Source: Euglena gracilis
Lineage: Eukaryota; Euglenida; Euglenophyceae; Euglenales
Assembly (NCBI GenBank): GCA_039621445.1
Contig: CP154955.1
Span: 24,638,064-24,702,063 of the forward strand
Direction: 5' to 3'
Length of the DNA: 64,000 nt
Notes under the pieces: model-generated
The model's input: only the letters and a program-made list of their open reading frames with translations
The model's database searches: none
Told to the model about the DNA's origin: nothing
Part shown: piece after piece, positions 46,501-58,360 of the stretch
Numbering within the stretch: the stretch's first letter is position 1
Layout of the letters: each line of letters opens with the position of its first letter
Program-made: the position numbers and the translations under genes

Positions 46501-49500
46501 GTGTGTGGGTGTGGGTGTGGGTGTGGGTGTGGGTGTGTGTGTGGGTGGGTGTGGGTGTGGGTGTGGGTGTGGGTGTGGGTGTGGGTGTGGGTGTGGGTGT
46601 GGGTGTGGGTGTGTGTGTGTGTTTATGGGTGTGTGTGTGGGTGGGTGGGTGGGTGTGGGTGTGGGTGTGGGTGTGGGTGTGGGTGTGGGTGTGGGTGTGG
46701 GTGTGGGTGTGGGTGTGGGTGTGGGTGGGTGGGTGTGTGTGTGTGTTTATGGGTGTGTGTGTGGGTGGGTGGGTGGGTCACCCACCCACCCACCCACACA
46801 CACACCCATAAACATGGATGGGTGCAGGGAATTTCTTAAGCCGGAGGGTACCCTACCCCCCGGGGGGGGGTCCAAGCCAGCCAGCAGCTCAAATCCAGCC
46901 AGCAGCCCAAATTCGGGCTGGGCGCCGCCCACCCCCCCGGGGTCGAGTGAAATAAAGTCGGGTCCAGCCCGGCCGGAGGCCGGGCCAGCCGGCCGAAGGC
47001 CGGCCCAGCCGGCCGCAGGCCGGCCAGCCAACTGGGCTGTCCAGCTCACTTATCCCTGCATTTTTCCCCCTCATCACAGCCCCTCCATCACAGCCCCCCA
47101 GCCTTGATCTAGCTCCACCCATCAAAATGTCGAAAATGGCCAAAATGTGTTAGAAATTTTGTTTTTCCTCGACCCAGCCCAGCCCAGCCCGCTCCAGCCC
47201 CGGACCCCCCCCCCTCCCCCCCCCCACCCCCCCGGGGGGGGGCCAGCCAGCAGCCCAAATCCAGCCCGCAGCCTTTTTGCCAGCCGGAGGCTGGACCCCC
47301 CCCCCCCCTTGGGGTCCTTAAGAAATTCCCTGGGTGGGTGGGTGGGTGGGTGGGTGTGTGGGTGTGGGTGTGGGTGTGGGTGTGGGTGTGGGTGTGGGTG
47401 TGGGTGTGGGTGTGGGTGTGGGGGGGGGGGGGGGTGTGGGTGTGGGTGTGGGTGTGGGTGTGGGTGTGGGTGTGGGTGTGGGTGTGGGTGTGGGTGTGGG
47501 TGTGGGTGTGGGTGTGGGTGTGGGTGTGTGTGGGTGTGTGTGTGTGTGTGTGTTTATGGGTGTGTGTGTGGGTGGGTGGGTGTGGGTGTGGGTGTGGGTG
47601 TGGGTGTGGGTGTGGGTGTGGGTGTGGGTGTGGGTGTGGGTGTGGGTGTGGGTGTGTGTGTGGGTGTGGGTGTGGGTGTGGGTGTGTGTGGGTGTGTTTA
47701 TGGGTGTGTGTGTGGGTGGGTGGGTGGGTGTGGGTGTGGGTGTGGGTGTGGGTGTGGGTGTGGGTGTGGGTGTGGGTGTGGGTGTGGGTGTGGGTGTGGG
47801 TGTGGGTGTGGGTGTGGGTGTGGGTGTGGGTGTGGGGGTGGGTGGGGGTGTGGGGGGGGGGGTGGGGGTGGGGGTGGGTGTGGGTGTGGGTGTGGGTGTG
47901 GGTGTGGGTGTGTGTGGGTGTGTTTATGGGTGTGTGTGTGGGTGGGTGGGTGGGTGTGGGTGTGGGTGTGGGTGTGGGTGTGGGTGTGGGTGTGGGTGGG
48001 GGGGTGTGTGTGTGTGTGTGTGTGGGGGTGTGTGTGGGTGTGTTTGTGTGTGGTGGTGTGGGTGTGGGTGTGGGTGTGGGGGTGGGTGTGGGTGTGGGTG
48101 TTTGTGTGTGTGGGTGTGGGTGTGGGTGTGGGTGTGGGTGTGGGTGTGGGTGTGGGTGTGGGTGTGGGTGTGGGTGTGGGTGGGGGTGTGGGTGTGGGTG
48201 TGGGTGTGGGTGTGGGTGTGGGTGTGGGTGTGGGTGTGGGTGTGGGTGTGGGTGTGGGTGGGTGGGTGGATGTGGGTGGGTGGGTGGGTGGGCGTGGGTG
48301 GGCCAGGCCGAGGTCCCCACCCCGGAGGCAGACATTTGTCCAGATACCCATGAACCCCGTTCCTTACTTGCCCTCTGAGGAAGGACCATCATATGTGCAA
48401 CCACTTTGTCCCTTGCTTCTGGGCTGGCGTTCAGTGGCTTGCATCCCCTGAAGGGGGAGAGCCTGGGCAGGCACTTCAAAGCATCCAGATCCAACCTGTT
48501 TGCTGGTTTGGGCCCCTGGCCAAAACTGCCTGGGCACTTGGCCAACCCACTCCGGCGCAAAAGGCACCGGGAGCCCGGAAAAAGGCCATTTTAGCTGATT
48601 TTGGTGCCGGCCCCCCCCTGGGGGGGGTAGTGTTTTCCCCAGGCTCTCCAGGGCACTCCGAGACCCCCAACCAGGCTGTATTTCAGTCGGGTGCCGACCC
48701 CACCCCTGGGGGGGGGGGGTGCCTGCCTGGGCAGGCACCAGGCATTATTTTTTTTTAAGGCGAGATTTTTCAAAAAATTTTAAGGCGTTTTTTAAGGGTT
48801 TTTAAGGTTTTTTAAGGTTTTTTGAGGAATTTTAAATTTTTAAGGTTTTTTAAGGCATTTTTTTCCTCGGGTAAAATCTCAGACCCCGAAGATGGCCCGA
48901 TGGCTTCAGACTCCTGTGGCTTCGGAACGCCCAAGGAAGAAGCCTCGGGCGAAGCATGGGATCAGGGCGGTCCATGAGGGACAGTTATTGCCATTTTAGG
49001 CATTTTAGGAATTTTAGGCCATTTTAGCTATGGGTTCCTGCATATGGGTCCCAAAATGGGTCAAAAAAAACACCCGGCGCCAAAGGCGCCGGAAAAATTA
49101 TTTCGGGTCCAAAACTGCCCTGGAGGGGGAGTCCTTAAGGGGCAGTTAACTTAAAAAAAAAACCCGTCCCTGATGGACCGCCCTGACCCGTGCACCCACA
49201 CCGGATAGCCTCATGAACACTGACAAAATCATCCAACTTTTTCATGTGAGCAATACCAAACGCGTGCCCATGCAGTGTGCCGCCATACACATTGCTCAAA
49301 ACCTTGTTGCATGGATACAGAGTGGGTCACCTCGAAACTCGAAACTCGAAACCATCCATTTTTTTTATTGCAATTACTTTAAATTTCTGACCCTATTCAG
49401 GACATTTGCTTGTCTGTTGGCCTTAAATGGCCTAAAATGGCCTCAAATGGGGAAATTTTGGGGCTTGACCATAGGTGCTTGCCAAGGTTGACTGCTTGTT

Positions 49501-51233
49501 TTTTTTGAAACAAAAAATGTTTTTTTTTAAATATGTGTTTAAAAAAAGGCAACAAACAAAAGTCTGGAAAAATTTGAAAACGTCACTTTTTGATGAAAAA
49601 AAATTACTTTAGACCTTTTTCCTCAAAAAATGGCCATTAAACTCCCTCAAACCCCCATTTTTCACACCTTCCAAAAAATCAACATTTTCTCAAAATTTTG
49701 AATTTGAGAGGTTTTTGAAGCAAAAAAAAAATGCCATTGAAAACCCAACAAATTTGACAGAAGAAAAGTGTCAGAAAAATTTGATTGTGCCAAAATTTGG
49801 TCCACCTTTTTTGACCTTCGTTATTTTCCACCCCCCCTCCTAAAACTACCAAATTTAACCCTGAAATCTTTGAGTTTTTTTTTTGTCAAAATCAACATTT
49901 CTCAAAATTTTAATTTTGAGAGATTTTGGAAGCAAAAAAATGCCACTGAAAATCCAAAGAATTTCCAAGGGAAAAAATGTCAGTAAAATTTGACTGTTCC
50001 AAAATTGGTCCCATTTTTTTGACCTGCATTTTTTGACCCCCCTCCTAAAAACTAACAATTTTCATCCCTAAAATTTTGGTGATTTTTTTGGGGGAAAATG
50101 TAATTTTCCATCAAAAAACCAACCATGCATTTTGGGTTCATTTTTCAACGTAATTTTCAAAAAAATTTCCCCTGCCAAAATCCCCTTTTCCTTAATTTTT
50201 GGTCGAAGTGTATGAGGACAGGATTTTTAAGGTTTTTTTAAGGTCATCACGGGGAAGAAAAACTTCCCTGGGGTGATTTTTTTAAGGTTTCTTAAGGTTT
50301 TTTAAGGTTTTTTAAGGCATTTTGGCAAAAAAAAATTTAAGGTTTTTTAAGGTTTTTTAAGGTTTTTTAAGGCGCCTTAAAAAATAATAATGCCTGGCAG
50401 GCACTCCAGGGACCTCTGGACCCCCCCTCCCCCCAGGGTTGGTAAAAAACAGCCTTCCCCCCCACCTTTCCCGGCGTTGGTCAAAAGCACCCTGGCTTGG
50501 GCACCCCTCCGCAGCGGCGGCATCTCCCCCCCGGGTTTTCCTCTGCCAGGGTACCCATCGGTCCCCCCATGGTCTGTGTTGGGTGGGCCTCCCCGCCCGT
50601 TGCCCGCAGGGTGGTGTGCGACATGTCGGTGTCCCCCCTCAAGTCGCTGGTGGTGCTGCGGGACTGGCTGGACCGCCGCCTGTGTGGTCGCTTCGTCTGG
50701 ACCCTCAAGATGCAGCCGCTGCGCAGCTCCGGGCTGTCCAGGCGGTGCCCCCCCCCCCCAAACACCACCGATCAATATGGGGGGAGGGGAGGAAATGGTG
50801 GTCCACGAAGTGCATGCGTACTCATTCAGGTGCAGTTTTTTTTGTTGAAAAAGTTCAGATATTTTTACTCCCTTTAATAGACAGTTCTTACGAAGTTTAA
50901 GAGACCACACCATCACCCCATCACCACCATCGAGCACAAAACACAGCAAAACCACACACCCAAAAACAGTCGGCTGTCGTGTGTAATTGCACACGATGGC
51001 ATCATTTGCCATGCGCATGATTGCATCGGCGCCAATGCGCCCTCCCAGACCACCCCCCGTGTCTGGGTCCCCCCCTGCGGCGGACGTACCTGGCGGTGGC
51101 AGCCGCCATCCCCCAGGCCCTGGCAGGCGTGCCGGGGCTGCGGTACAGCGTGCGCCACTTGCCCCTGTCGGGGGCAGAGCTCGTGCTGCTCGGCGGGCTT
51201 GACCCCGAGGCCACCCCGGCTGCCGCCCCCTGA
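43504..51233 (+). CDS. RlmM/FtsJ-like rRNA ribose 2'-O-methyltransferase, probably organellar
   Basis: SAM-dependent 2'-O-methylation of large-subunit rRNA is the role known for RlmM. Exons: 43504-43661, 43921-44137, 44364-44588, a short one near 44916-44942 (weak), 45309-45515, 45883-46043, 50610-50735, 51071 (or 51083)-51233 (TGA). About 424 codons; E. coli RlmM has 366. The N-terminus is Arg-rich without acids ([20 protein letters not shown]), like a mitochondrial presequence. LWLCKPGHEARVTDEL matches the RlmM N-terminal CRPGFE motif. PSRAYLKLQQAL supplies the first catalytic Lys. SAM motif I is VDLGAFPGSWS, formed only after removing a CAC/GTG-paired intron (45516-45882). VVCDMSVSPLKSL gives the Asp, FVWTLK the second Lys, and GAELVLLG a candidate Glu, completing a K-D-K-E tetrad. 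The middle third (44364-44942) has no motif I recognise. It could also be another FtsJ-fold enzyme. Confidence 0.75.
46044..48300. repeat. (GTGTGG)n satellite interrupted by a family A element
   Basis: GTGTGG and GGGTGT units start at the donor of intron 46044-50609 and run to about 46780. The family A element (46825-47332) follows, then the same array to about 48300. TTTATGGGTGTGTGTGTGGG motifs recur at about 46621, 46746, 47551, 47698 and 47924, indicating a higher-order unit. Confidence 0.93.
46825..47332. mobile_element. Family A element inside a GTGTGG satellite
   Basis: Ends CAGGGAATTTCTTAAG and CTTAAGAAATTCCCTG are perfect inverted repeats. Flanks GATGGGTG and GGTGGGTG differ by one base, consistent with an 8-bp duplication of satellite sequence. 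It splits the microsatellite array in intron 46044-50609. Confidence 0.82.
48672..50456. mobile_element. Probable long family B element with TTAAGG-repeat interior
   Basis: The left end CAGGCTGTATTTCAG at 48672 and right end GGTAAAAAACAGCCT at 50456 match family B. Flanking C-runs make the duplication unreadable. The inner borders (48745-48860 and 50220-50395) are runs of AAGGTTTTTT units in the same orientation, and the centre is AT-rich with paired TCAAAATTTTGA-like blocks. Lies in intron 46044-50609. Confidence 0.5.
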
Positions 51234-51734
51234 CCTTGTCTTCCGCCGCGGGACCGCAGCCACGCCCAGGAACGCTGGACCCCCCCGCTGCAGCCCGGCA
51301 AACTTCTGTTGCCACCGTTTTTGACAAGGGCTGCACCGCCCAGCGTGCTCTACTAGGTACTACTCCTAGGTCAAGTGCAAACCTGTAATCGATCCCTCGC
51401 GTTGTCGTGGCCACAGCTTCCGTTGGCTGTGGCGCCCAACGACTGCTTCACATTTAGCCACAAAGTCAAAGATACTCGCGAGGCCCCAAATTTTCAGATT
51501 TTCAACAAAAACTCAGAATTAACCAGGTTTTGCTGAGCTGTTGACCTGCCTGATGGTGCCAGGCAGCCCAGCCTGGCACGGGCGCGCAGCTGGCCCTGGA
51601 CGTCCACATGGGGGGGATGGACGGTCCTCGGGGCTTTATTTTAGGTCCCCATTGCTATCCTTTCATTCCCCACATTTTGTACTTATTTTCATTTTTTTTC
51701 GATTTTTAACCCTCAAATGTCCTCAAAAACGGTT

Positions 51735-52018
51735 GACCTAGCTCCATCCATCAAAATGTCGAAAATGCAAAAATGTTTTAGAAAATTTTGTTTTTCATCG
51801 ACCCAGCCCAGCCCAGCCCCCTCCAGCCCCCTCCAGCCCTGGACCCCCCTCCCCCGGGGGGGTCCAGCCGGCAGCTCATTTCCGTCCAGCAGCCTTTTTG
51901 CCAGCCGGAGGCTGGACCAGGCTTGCGCTTAGTCGGGCCCCTCCCCCCCCCCCCCGGTCGGTAAGCACAAGCATGGGCTGGACCCCCCGGGGGGGGGGGT
52001 CCTTAAGAAAACACCTGG
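51735..52018. mobile_element. Family A element, 5'-truncated
   Basis: The right half of family A is recognisable: the CTAGCTCCATCCATCAAAAT block, the GACCCAGCCCAGCCC stretch, GCCAGCCGGAGGCTGG and a right end CTTAAGAAAACACCTGG. The left terminus is missing. It lies just downstream of the methyltransferase stop. Confidence 0.65.
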
Positions 52019-52932
52019 TTGGGAGAAAAAAGTAAACCATGGTTGGACAGAGCATTCCAAGGGCTTTCTTTTTTTGGCCTCCACATATTTCCTTTGTTTT
52101 TGCTTCATTGTCGAGATATTTTGAAAAAAAATTGATTTCTGTTCGGAAAACCGCCTCCCCCCAAAAAATACCCCAAAAGGGCCGTTTTGGCCACACAAAA
52201 AAACGAGCCGGAACACGGGCCAGGTGTTTCGGCGGCCAAAATGGCTTCCGGGTGGCAATAGAGGGTCTGGTCTCTTGGGGCACATTTTGTCTGGCAGACA
52301 ATTTCTGAATAATGTGTTTTTTTTGAGATGTTTTTCTTTTTAATTTTTTTGACCGAATATCCCATCATCCCTGCGAAACTCAAAACTGGGGCTAACCTTA
52401 CCCAGTTGGACCCCTTGTCCGCTGAATAGCTCGGGCCTGGCGGTGAGTTGGGGGGTCACAATGGAGGTGATTCTGAAAACCGGGATACACTTGCTCGCAA
52501 CTGAAAAACCTTCCAGGAACGGGTCTGGGGTCATGGTGATAATCCGTCATTCTCATGACCTACCCAGGAGTGGGGGGGTTCTACCCCCTTTCCACGGTGG
52601 TAGCTTCGCTCTTACTCCAGAGAGGATAAGTAATGGCTAAATCGAGTAAAGGCAAACAGGAGAGGACAGACGACCGCCCCCCTAATTCTCGCCCTCACAC
52701 TTTCAATGGCAAATCATTCATGCTCATGTGCGCGTGCATTTTTTTTTCAATTCCACCCGTTTTGCACGGCAAGAGAGTGCAACAAAAAAAAGTATTACAG
52801 ATATCGGCTTCTGCTGTTCTCACCTGTGTGATGGATTTGCATTTGTGTCTGTGTTGTTTGGGTATTTGGTAAGCATTAAGGAGGCCGCGTCGTCGTTCTA
52901 AACAAGCCAGTCCACCGCCGAACCTTCTTTCA

Positions 52933-52947
52933 GGCCCTTGCCCGCGC
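52933..52947 (+). promoter_or_regulatory. Candidate spliced-leader acceptor and 5' UTR, retinol saturase gene
   Basis: ACCTTCTTTCAG ends at 52933, 14 bases before the ATG at 52948. Confidence 0.4.
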
Positions 52948-55900
52948 ATGGAGAAGGCATCACCAGCGTGGATCGTCCGGGCAGAGCTGTATGGGAATGT
53001 CGCAAACCCTAATGGTGGTGGTTGGGGGGGTCCGCCCCCCCTGCTGTATTTCCGGGGCCCTGGTTTTTTAGGTTAAATTTTCTTTCTTAGGGAATTTTTT
53101 CCAGCAAGGGTGGCGGGGTCGACACCCCCCCCCCCCACCATGCCTTCCTGTGCAGCGCTGTATCCGGGGGGTCGTCGTGGTGGCCTCCCTCGCCGTAGCG
53201 GTGCGCGTCGTCCAGCACCTGCGCCACAAACCACCCGGCCGAGGCGTGGTGGACGACGCCGGGCGGATTTTTTATTATTATTTGACCCAGTTTGGCGGGG
53301 ACCCGGTGCAGGCGCGACCCTCTCCTCCGACCAGGATTCACATTCAGCCTTGGCGGTGTATGTCCCACAACTGGCATCCACTTTTCGGTTTTGACCAAAT
53401 TGGCAATGTTCCTGCTGATTGTTGTGAGGCTTTTTTTATTTTGCATTTATTTTGAGTTCTGCTGGAATCTTGAGCTATGTTTTTTCTTTGAAGCAATTTT
53501 GAGTTTTTTTATCTGTTTTTTTGTCACCTTTTTTCATTAAACTGCATTTAGAAAGGTGTTTTTTTATTTTTCATTGCCGGCCTCACAAAATTAATACATT
53601 GAATTTCATTTTTTTGCAATTTTTTATTGCATTTTTTTGTGCATTGCTTCATTAAGGGCCTTGCAGGGGGTAACTGAAGGTGTGTAAGATTTAAAATTGA
53701 GAAGGATGTAATTGGGTGAACAAACCACTCCAAGTTTTTCTTTCTATTTTTGGGCGAGACCTCAAGTTTTTTCGCCAATTTTTTTGGATAAAAGCAGCAT
53801 TTTTTTCATGGTTGTTTAATGCAATTAGTGCCAGAGGTGATTCCTAATTTGAGGTTTGAAATTAATTTATTGTGTTGATAACTCCTAATTCAATTCCAAA
53901 ATCCAGGTTGGTCAAACACAACTTTGCTTTCGACTTTCCCAACTTTGCACCTTTCATCTCCACATTTTTACGTTCTTGGGATGCCCTCCGATTGTTTCCC
54001 TGGGTTCCTGGGTTGGGGCCCGGAGCCTCCAAATATTTTTGCACCGGTTTGGCGGCGACCACCAATTTTCTCCCAGTTTGTTATTTTCCTCCGCCAAGTT
54101 TTTCTTCGCAGCCCAATCCGTACAATGTGTGCCCCCCCCCCCCCAACGGATGTCCCCAGCTGGGGACTCGGGGACGTACGGGACAAAGCCCAGCCCCCCC
54201 CCCCGGGCCCCCCCGGCCCATCCCCGCCCCGCGGCCAACCCCTTCGCAGCGGACACCCGCCGGCCGCCGGAGCCGCTGCCCGAGACCGAGGCCGCATGGG
54301 AGGAGCTGGAGCGGCGGGGCCAGGGGGCGGCCTGCCCCCCCGCAGAGGTCCTGGGCCGGTGTTTTGGTGGGGTTGCTTTTCCCCAATGAGAAGCCTTTGG
54401 GGTTGGGTGAGTGCGTGCCACACTGCCGGACGGGATCCGCATCCCCCTCCCCGGACTAAATCTGACGGCATGGCTGACCCCAGGGAGGGGGGGTAACAGT
54501 AGGAGGAGGTTCGAGCTCGAACGTTCGAGCTCGAACCTCCTCGAACGTTTTTGAGCCCCCCCCCCCTCTTCGAAGGGGGGGGGCTTAAAATCCTCCTCGA
54601 ACGACCTCGAACGACATTCGAGGAGGATTTTGATCCTCCTCGAACGACCTCGAACGACGTTCGAGGAGGATTTTGATCCTCCTCGAACGACCTCGAACGA
54701 CATTCGAGGAGGATTTCGATCCTCCTCGAACGACGTTCGAGGAGGATTTTGATCCTCCTCGAACGACCTCGAACGATGTTCGAGGAGGATCTCGATCCTC
54801 CTCCTACGTACATGCATTCAAGTTTCAGTTGCAGGTTTTTTTGGGGTTTGTTAGCATGGTTCATTGCTCTTGATTCTGCTTGTTTGTTTTTTTCTTACGC
54901 AGGAATGTACTTGTTCATAAATATTTTTAATGAATGACATTTGAGAAGGATATTGAGGAGGAAACCACTTGTTCATAAATATTTTTGTTCAAAAATTTTC
55001 TTATACCGAGAGAATTTCTGAGGTTATTGGAAGGAATAGGGTTAGGGTTACAATTTCATCCCCAATGGTTGTAACCATCCCGCTCATCGTTGCTATGTTT
55101 CCCTCTACAGGGTACACAGCGAACCCAAAGAGTCGCCCAACTAGGGTTAAAAACATGGGGGGACCCGAGCGAGGCGCCGAAGGCGCCGAGCGAGGGTCCC
55201 CCCATGTGTATTAACCCTAGTTGGGCGATTCTTTGGGGTAGCTGGTACCCTGTAGGGGGAAATTTTCCACGCGTTTTAAAAGAAACATATTTTTTCTTAC
55301 GCAAGAATACACTCATTTATTCAAAAATATTCCCTGAACTACATTCGAGGAGGATATTGAACTCCTCCTCGAACGACCTCGAACGACGTTCAAGGAGGAT
55401 TTTGATCCTCCTCGAACGACCTCGAACGACATTCGAGGAGGATTTTGATCCTCCTTGAACGACCTCGAACAACGTTCGAGGAGGATTTTGATCCTCCTCG
55501 AACGACCTCGAATGACGTTCGAGGAGGATTTTGATCCTCCTCGAACAACCTCGAACGACGTTCGAGGAGGATTTTGATCCTCCTCGAACAACCTCGAACG
55601 ACATTCGAGGAGGATTTTGATCCTCCTTGAACGACCTCGAACAACGTTCGAGGAGGATTTTGATCCTCCTCGAACGACCTCGAACGACGTTCGAGGAGGA
55701 TTTTGATCCTCCTCGAACAACCTCGAACGACGTTCGAGGAGGATTTTGATCCTCCTCCAACGACCTCGAACGACATTCGAGGAGGATCTCGAACCAGCTC
55801 GAACGTCGTTCGAGGAGGATCGAGATCCTCCTACTACTGTCCATCCCACTACCGTAACCCTCCCCCAGGGAGGGGGGGACGCGACCACTGTGATACATTT

Positions 55901-58287
55901 TGCTTGGGCTGCAACGGACAAAAAATTTTTTCTTCGCCGCGGCACAAGCGCCGCGGCGCGCCAACAGCGAATATGCGACATTTTTCACCAAAACGGGCCC
56001 CTGATGTCAGATGACAACTTCCAGTGACGCCAACAACCAGCCCCCCTTCGCCGCTTGTCTGCACAGTGTCCCGTCATTCCAGGGGCCTCCTGCCGGCCGC
56101 CTGCCTCGGGGGGAGGCCCCAGGCCACCCCCTGCCCCCAAGCAGCGTACCGTGAAGAACATCTACCGGCCCTCCAGACGGGCCCCCCCGGGGGGCCGAGG
56201 GCACGACCAAATGACCGTTGGTTTTGGGCCGGGGGAAGGGGGGGCGCCCAAACCGCGATTTTGGGAGCCCCGGCTGAGGCGCGAACCGTTTCCCCGGGGC
56301 CTTTTTTTTTTGGAGGCGGGCCGGAACCCTCTGACGCGGGGGTGCGAGGCCGGCCGGGGCCAGCCGGGGCAGGGCAGGGTTGGACAAGAGGAGGGTGTAC
56401 GGGGTGGAGGTGGGGGTCCGCCCCCCCCACCGGCCCATTCCGAACCCCGGGGCCGGCCCGGGGGCCCCCGCGGCCAAGGTGCCGGCGGGGCTGGACGCCA
56501 TCGTCATCGGCAGCGGCATCGGCGGGCTGGCCACCGCCGCCCTGCTGGCCCGGGCCGGGCACACAGTGCTGGTGCTGGAGCAGCACGACCAGGCGGGCGG
56601 CTGCTGCCACTCCTTCCGCCCCCACGCCGGCGCTGGGCCGGGGAGTGGTGGACAGCGCCCAAAAAGCACTCCAAGTGCCGCGTTTTGGTGTGTTTCAGTC
56701 ATCCAAGTGTTCAAGTGTTGGTGTTGCACGCATCACTCCTGACCATGGTCTGTTCTTCTGGCCATCTCAGCTTGGCCTGTGCCGTCTCATATTGACCCTG
56801 CGACCTGTGAGAAAAATGTGAAGCGGCTGCTGTTGTCCAGGTTGTGTCTGCGCCGGCGTGCCCGCCCGACAAGGGCTTCAAGTTCGACCCAGGCATCCAC
56901 TATGTCGGGGATCTGGATGAGCGGGCCGTGACCAGGGGTTTTCTTAAGCCGGAGGAGACCCCACCTCAGAGGGGGCCGGTCCAGCCAGCCAGCACCCTAT
57001 TTTTCCAGTCAGCTGGGCTGCGGACCCCCCCCCATGGGGAGTTCGCTGAAGTAAGGTGTGGGCTGAACCCCCAAAAAATCGGTGCAAAGCACTGATATTT
57101 TCTTTTGAAAAATGGGGTCCAAAACGGCTAAAGAGTGACGTTTTTGGGGGTGTTTGGATTTCTCCTCCATATTTTGGCTGAAAAAAAAATGCCAACCCGA
57201 TTTTGTGCTTTTTTTGCCTGTGTTTGGGATTCAGCCAGCACCTTTTTCCAGCCGGCCCCTCGGGACCCCCCCCCCCCCCGGGGTCCTTAAGAAAACCCTG
57301 GTCGTGACGGGCTTCCTCGTGCACCAGCTGACGGAGGGGCAGCTGCAGTAATCGGGGCTGGCCGGGAATTCCGGAAGCCCGATGGGTGATGGATGGGTGG
57401 TCGGTGTGGGAAGGGGGCTCGATCAACCCCATTCCTGATCCTTCAGCGCCATTTGTGAATAGTTCGGCGTTGGGGAAGGGGGTGGCCACTTCCCGGGGCG
57501 GGGAGAGTGGAAGGACCGGCCCCGGCAGCGGGCGTCGCTGGAGGAGGAGTACGACGTGGTGCTGCTGCAGCGGTCGGACGGGTCGGTGCGCCGGGTCCCC
57601 ATCACGGCGAGGCGACGCAACGGACAGGGCTTCGCTTGCGTTGGGGGGGGGGACCTGAGGATTCTTCCGCTCTTCTCATTGCTTGATCAGGGTGTCATGA
57701 ATGGTACCCAAAGGAGAAGTGGCAGGTCTTTGCAAATTACCTGTTCCACGCTGGACAAATATACCCCGCAAGGCACAGCACGCCGAAAACAGGCTGTCAG
57801 AAAACAGGGAAAATTGCCCTAATTAGGTGACTATGTTTTCAGCCAGAAGTTTGAGGAGAACCCCCCCCCCCAAAATAGCCACCAAGTAGCCATTTTTGTA
57901 AGTAGCTGATTTTGGGCCATTTTTGACCCCCCCTTCCAAAAAATTTTCGCTCCAGCCCGGTTTCACCAGGCCACAAAAACTTTGTGTCCATTCGCCCCCG
58001 GGGGTGCATTGAGTGTTACACAGTGCACATGTTGACGACAACGTGGTCACCTCCCATGGTGGTAAACAGCCACTGACCTCGGGACACACATGCCTCTTTC
58101 GGACGCGCTTCCAGTGACCGAGCCCCTGCTATGGAAGTGCTGGCAGAGCATTTCCCCGCTGAGACGGAAGCGCTGCAGAAGTGGCAGAAGGCTCTCGCCC
58201 AGGCAGCGGCCAGTCTGCCAGGTTCTGTGGATGTGCCCCAATGTTTGAGCACCAGAGAGCCAGTGTGTAGTGTGTGTGTGTGTGTGT

Positions 58288-58360
<73 letters not shown>

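Larger units (their letters stand above)
51234..52947. other. Intergenic region, methyltransferase to retinol saturase gene
   Basis: Holds the truncated family A element 51735-52018 and a further C-run/G-run hairpin at about 51940-52000. No gene was recognised. 52020-52930 is featureless AT-richer DNA. Confidence 0.55.

Noticed and set aside
55313-55991. Minus-strand open frames of over 200 codons with repeats such as [20 protein letters not shown]
   Set aside because: Two overlapping minus-strand frames stay open at once because the 43-bp palindromic satellite lacks stops; it lies in an intron and has no start context.
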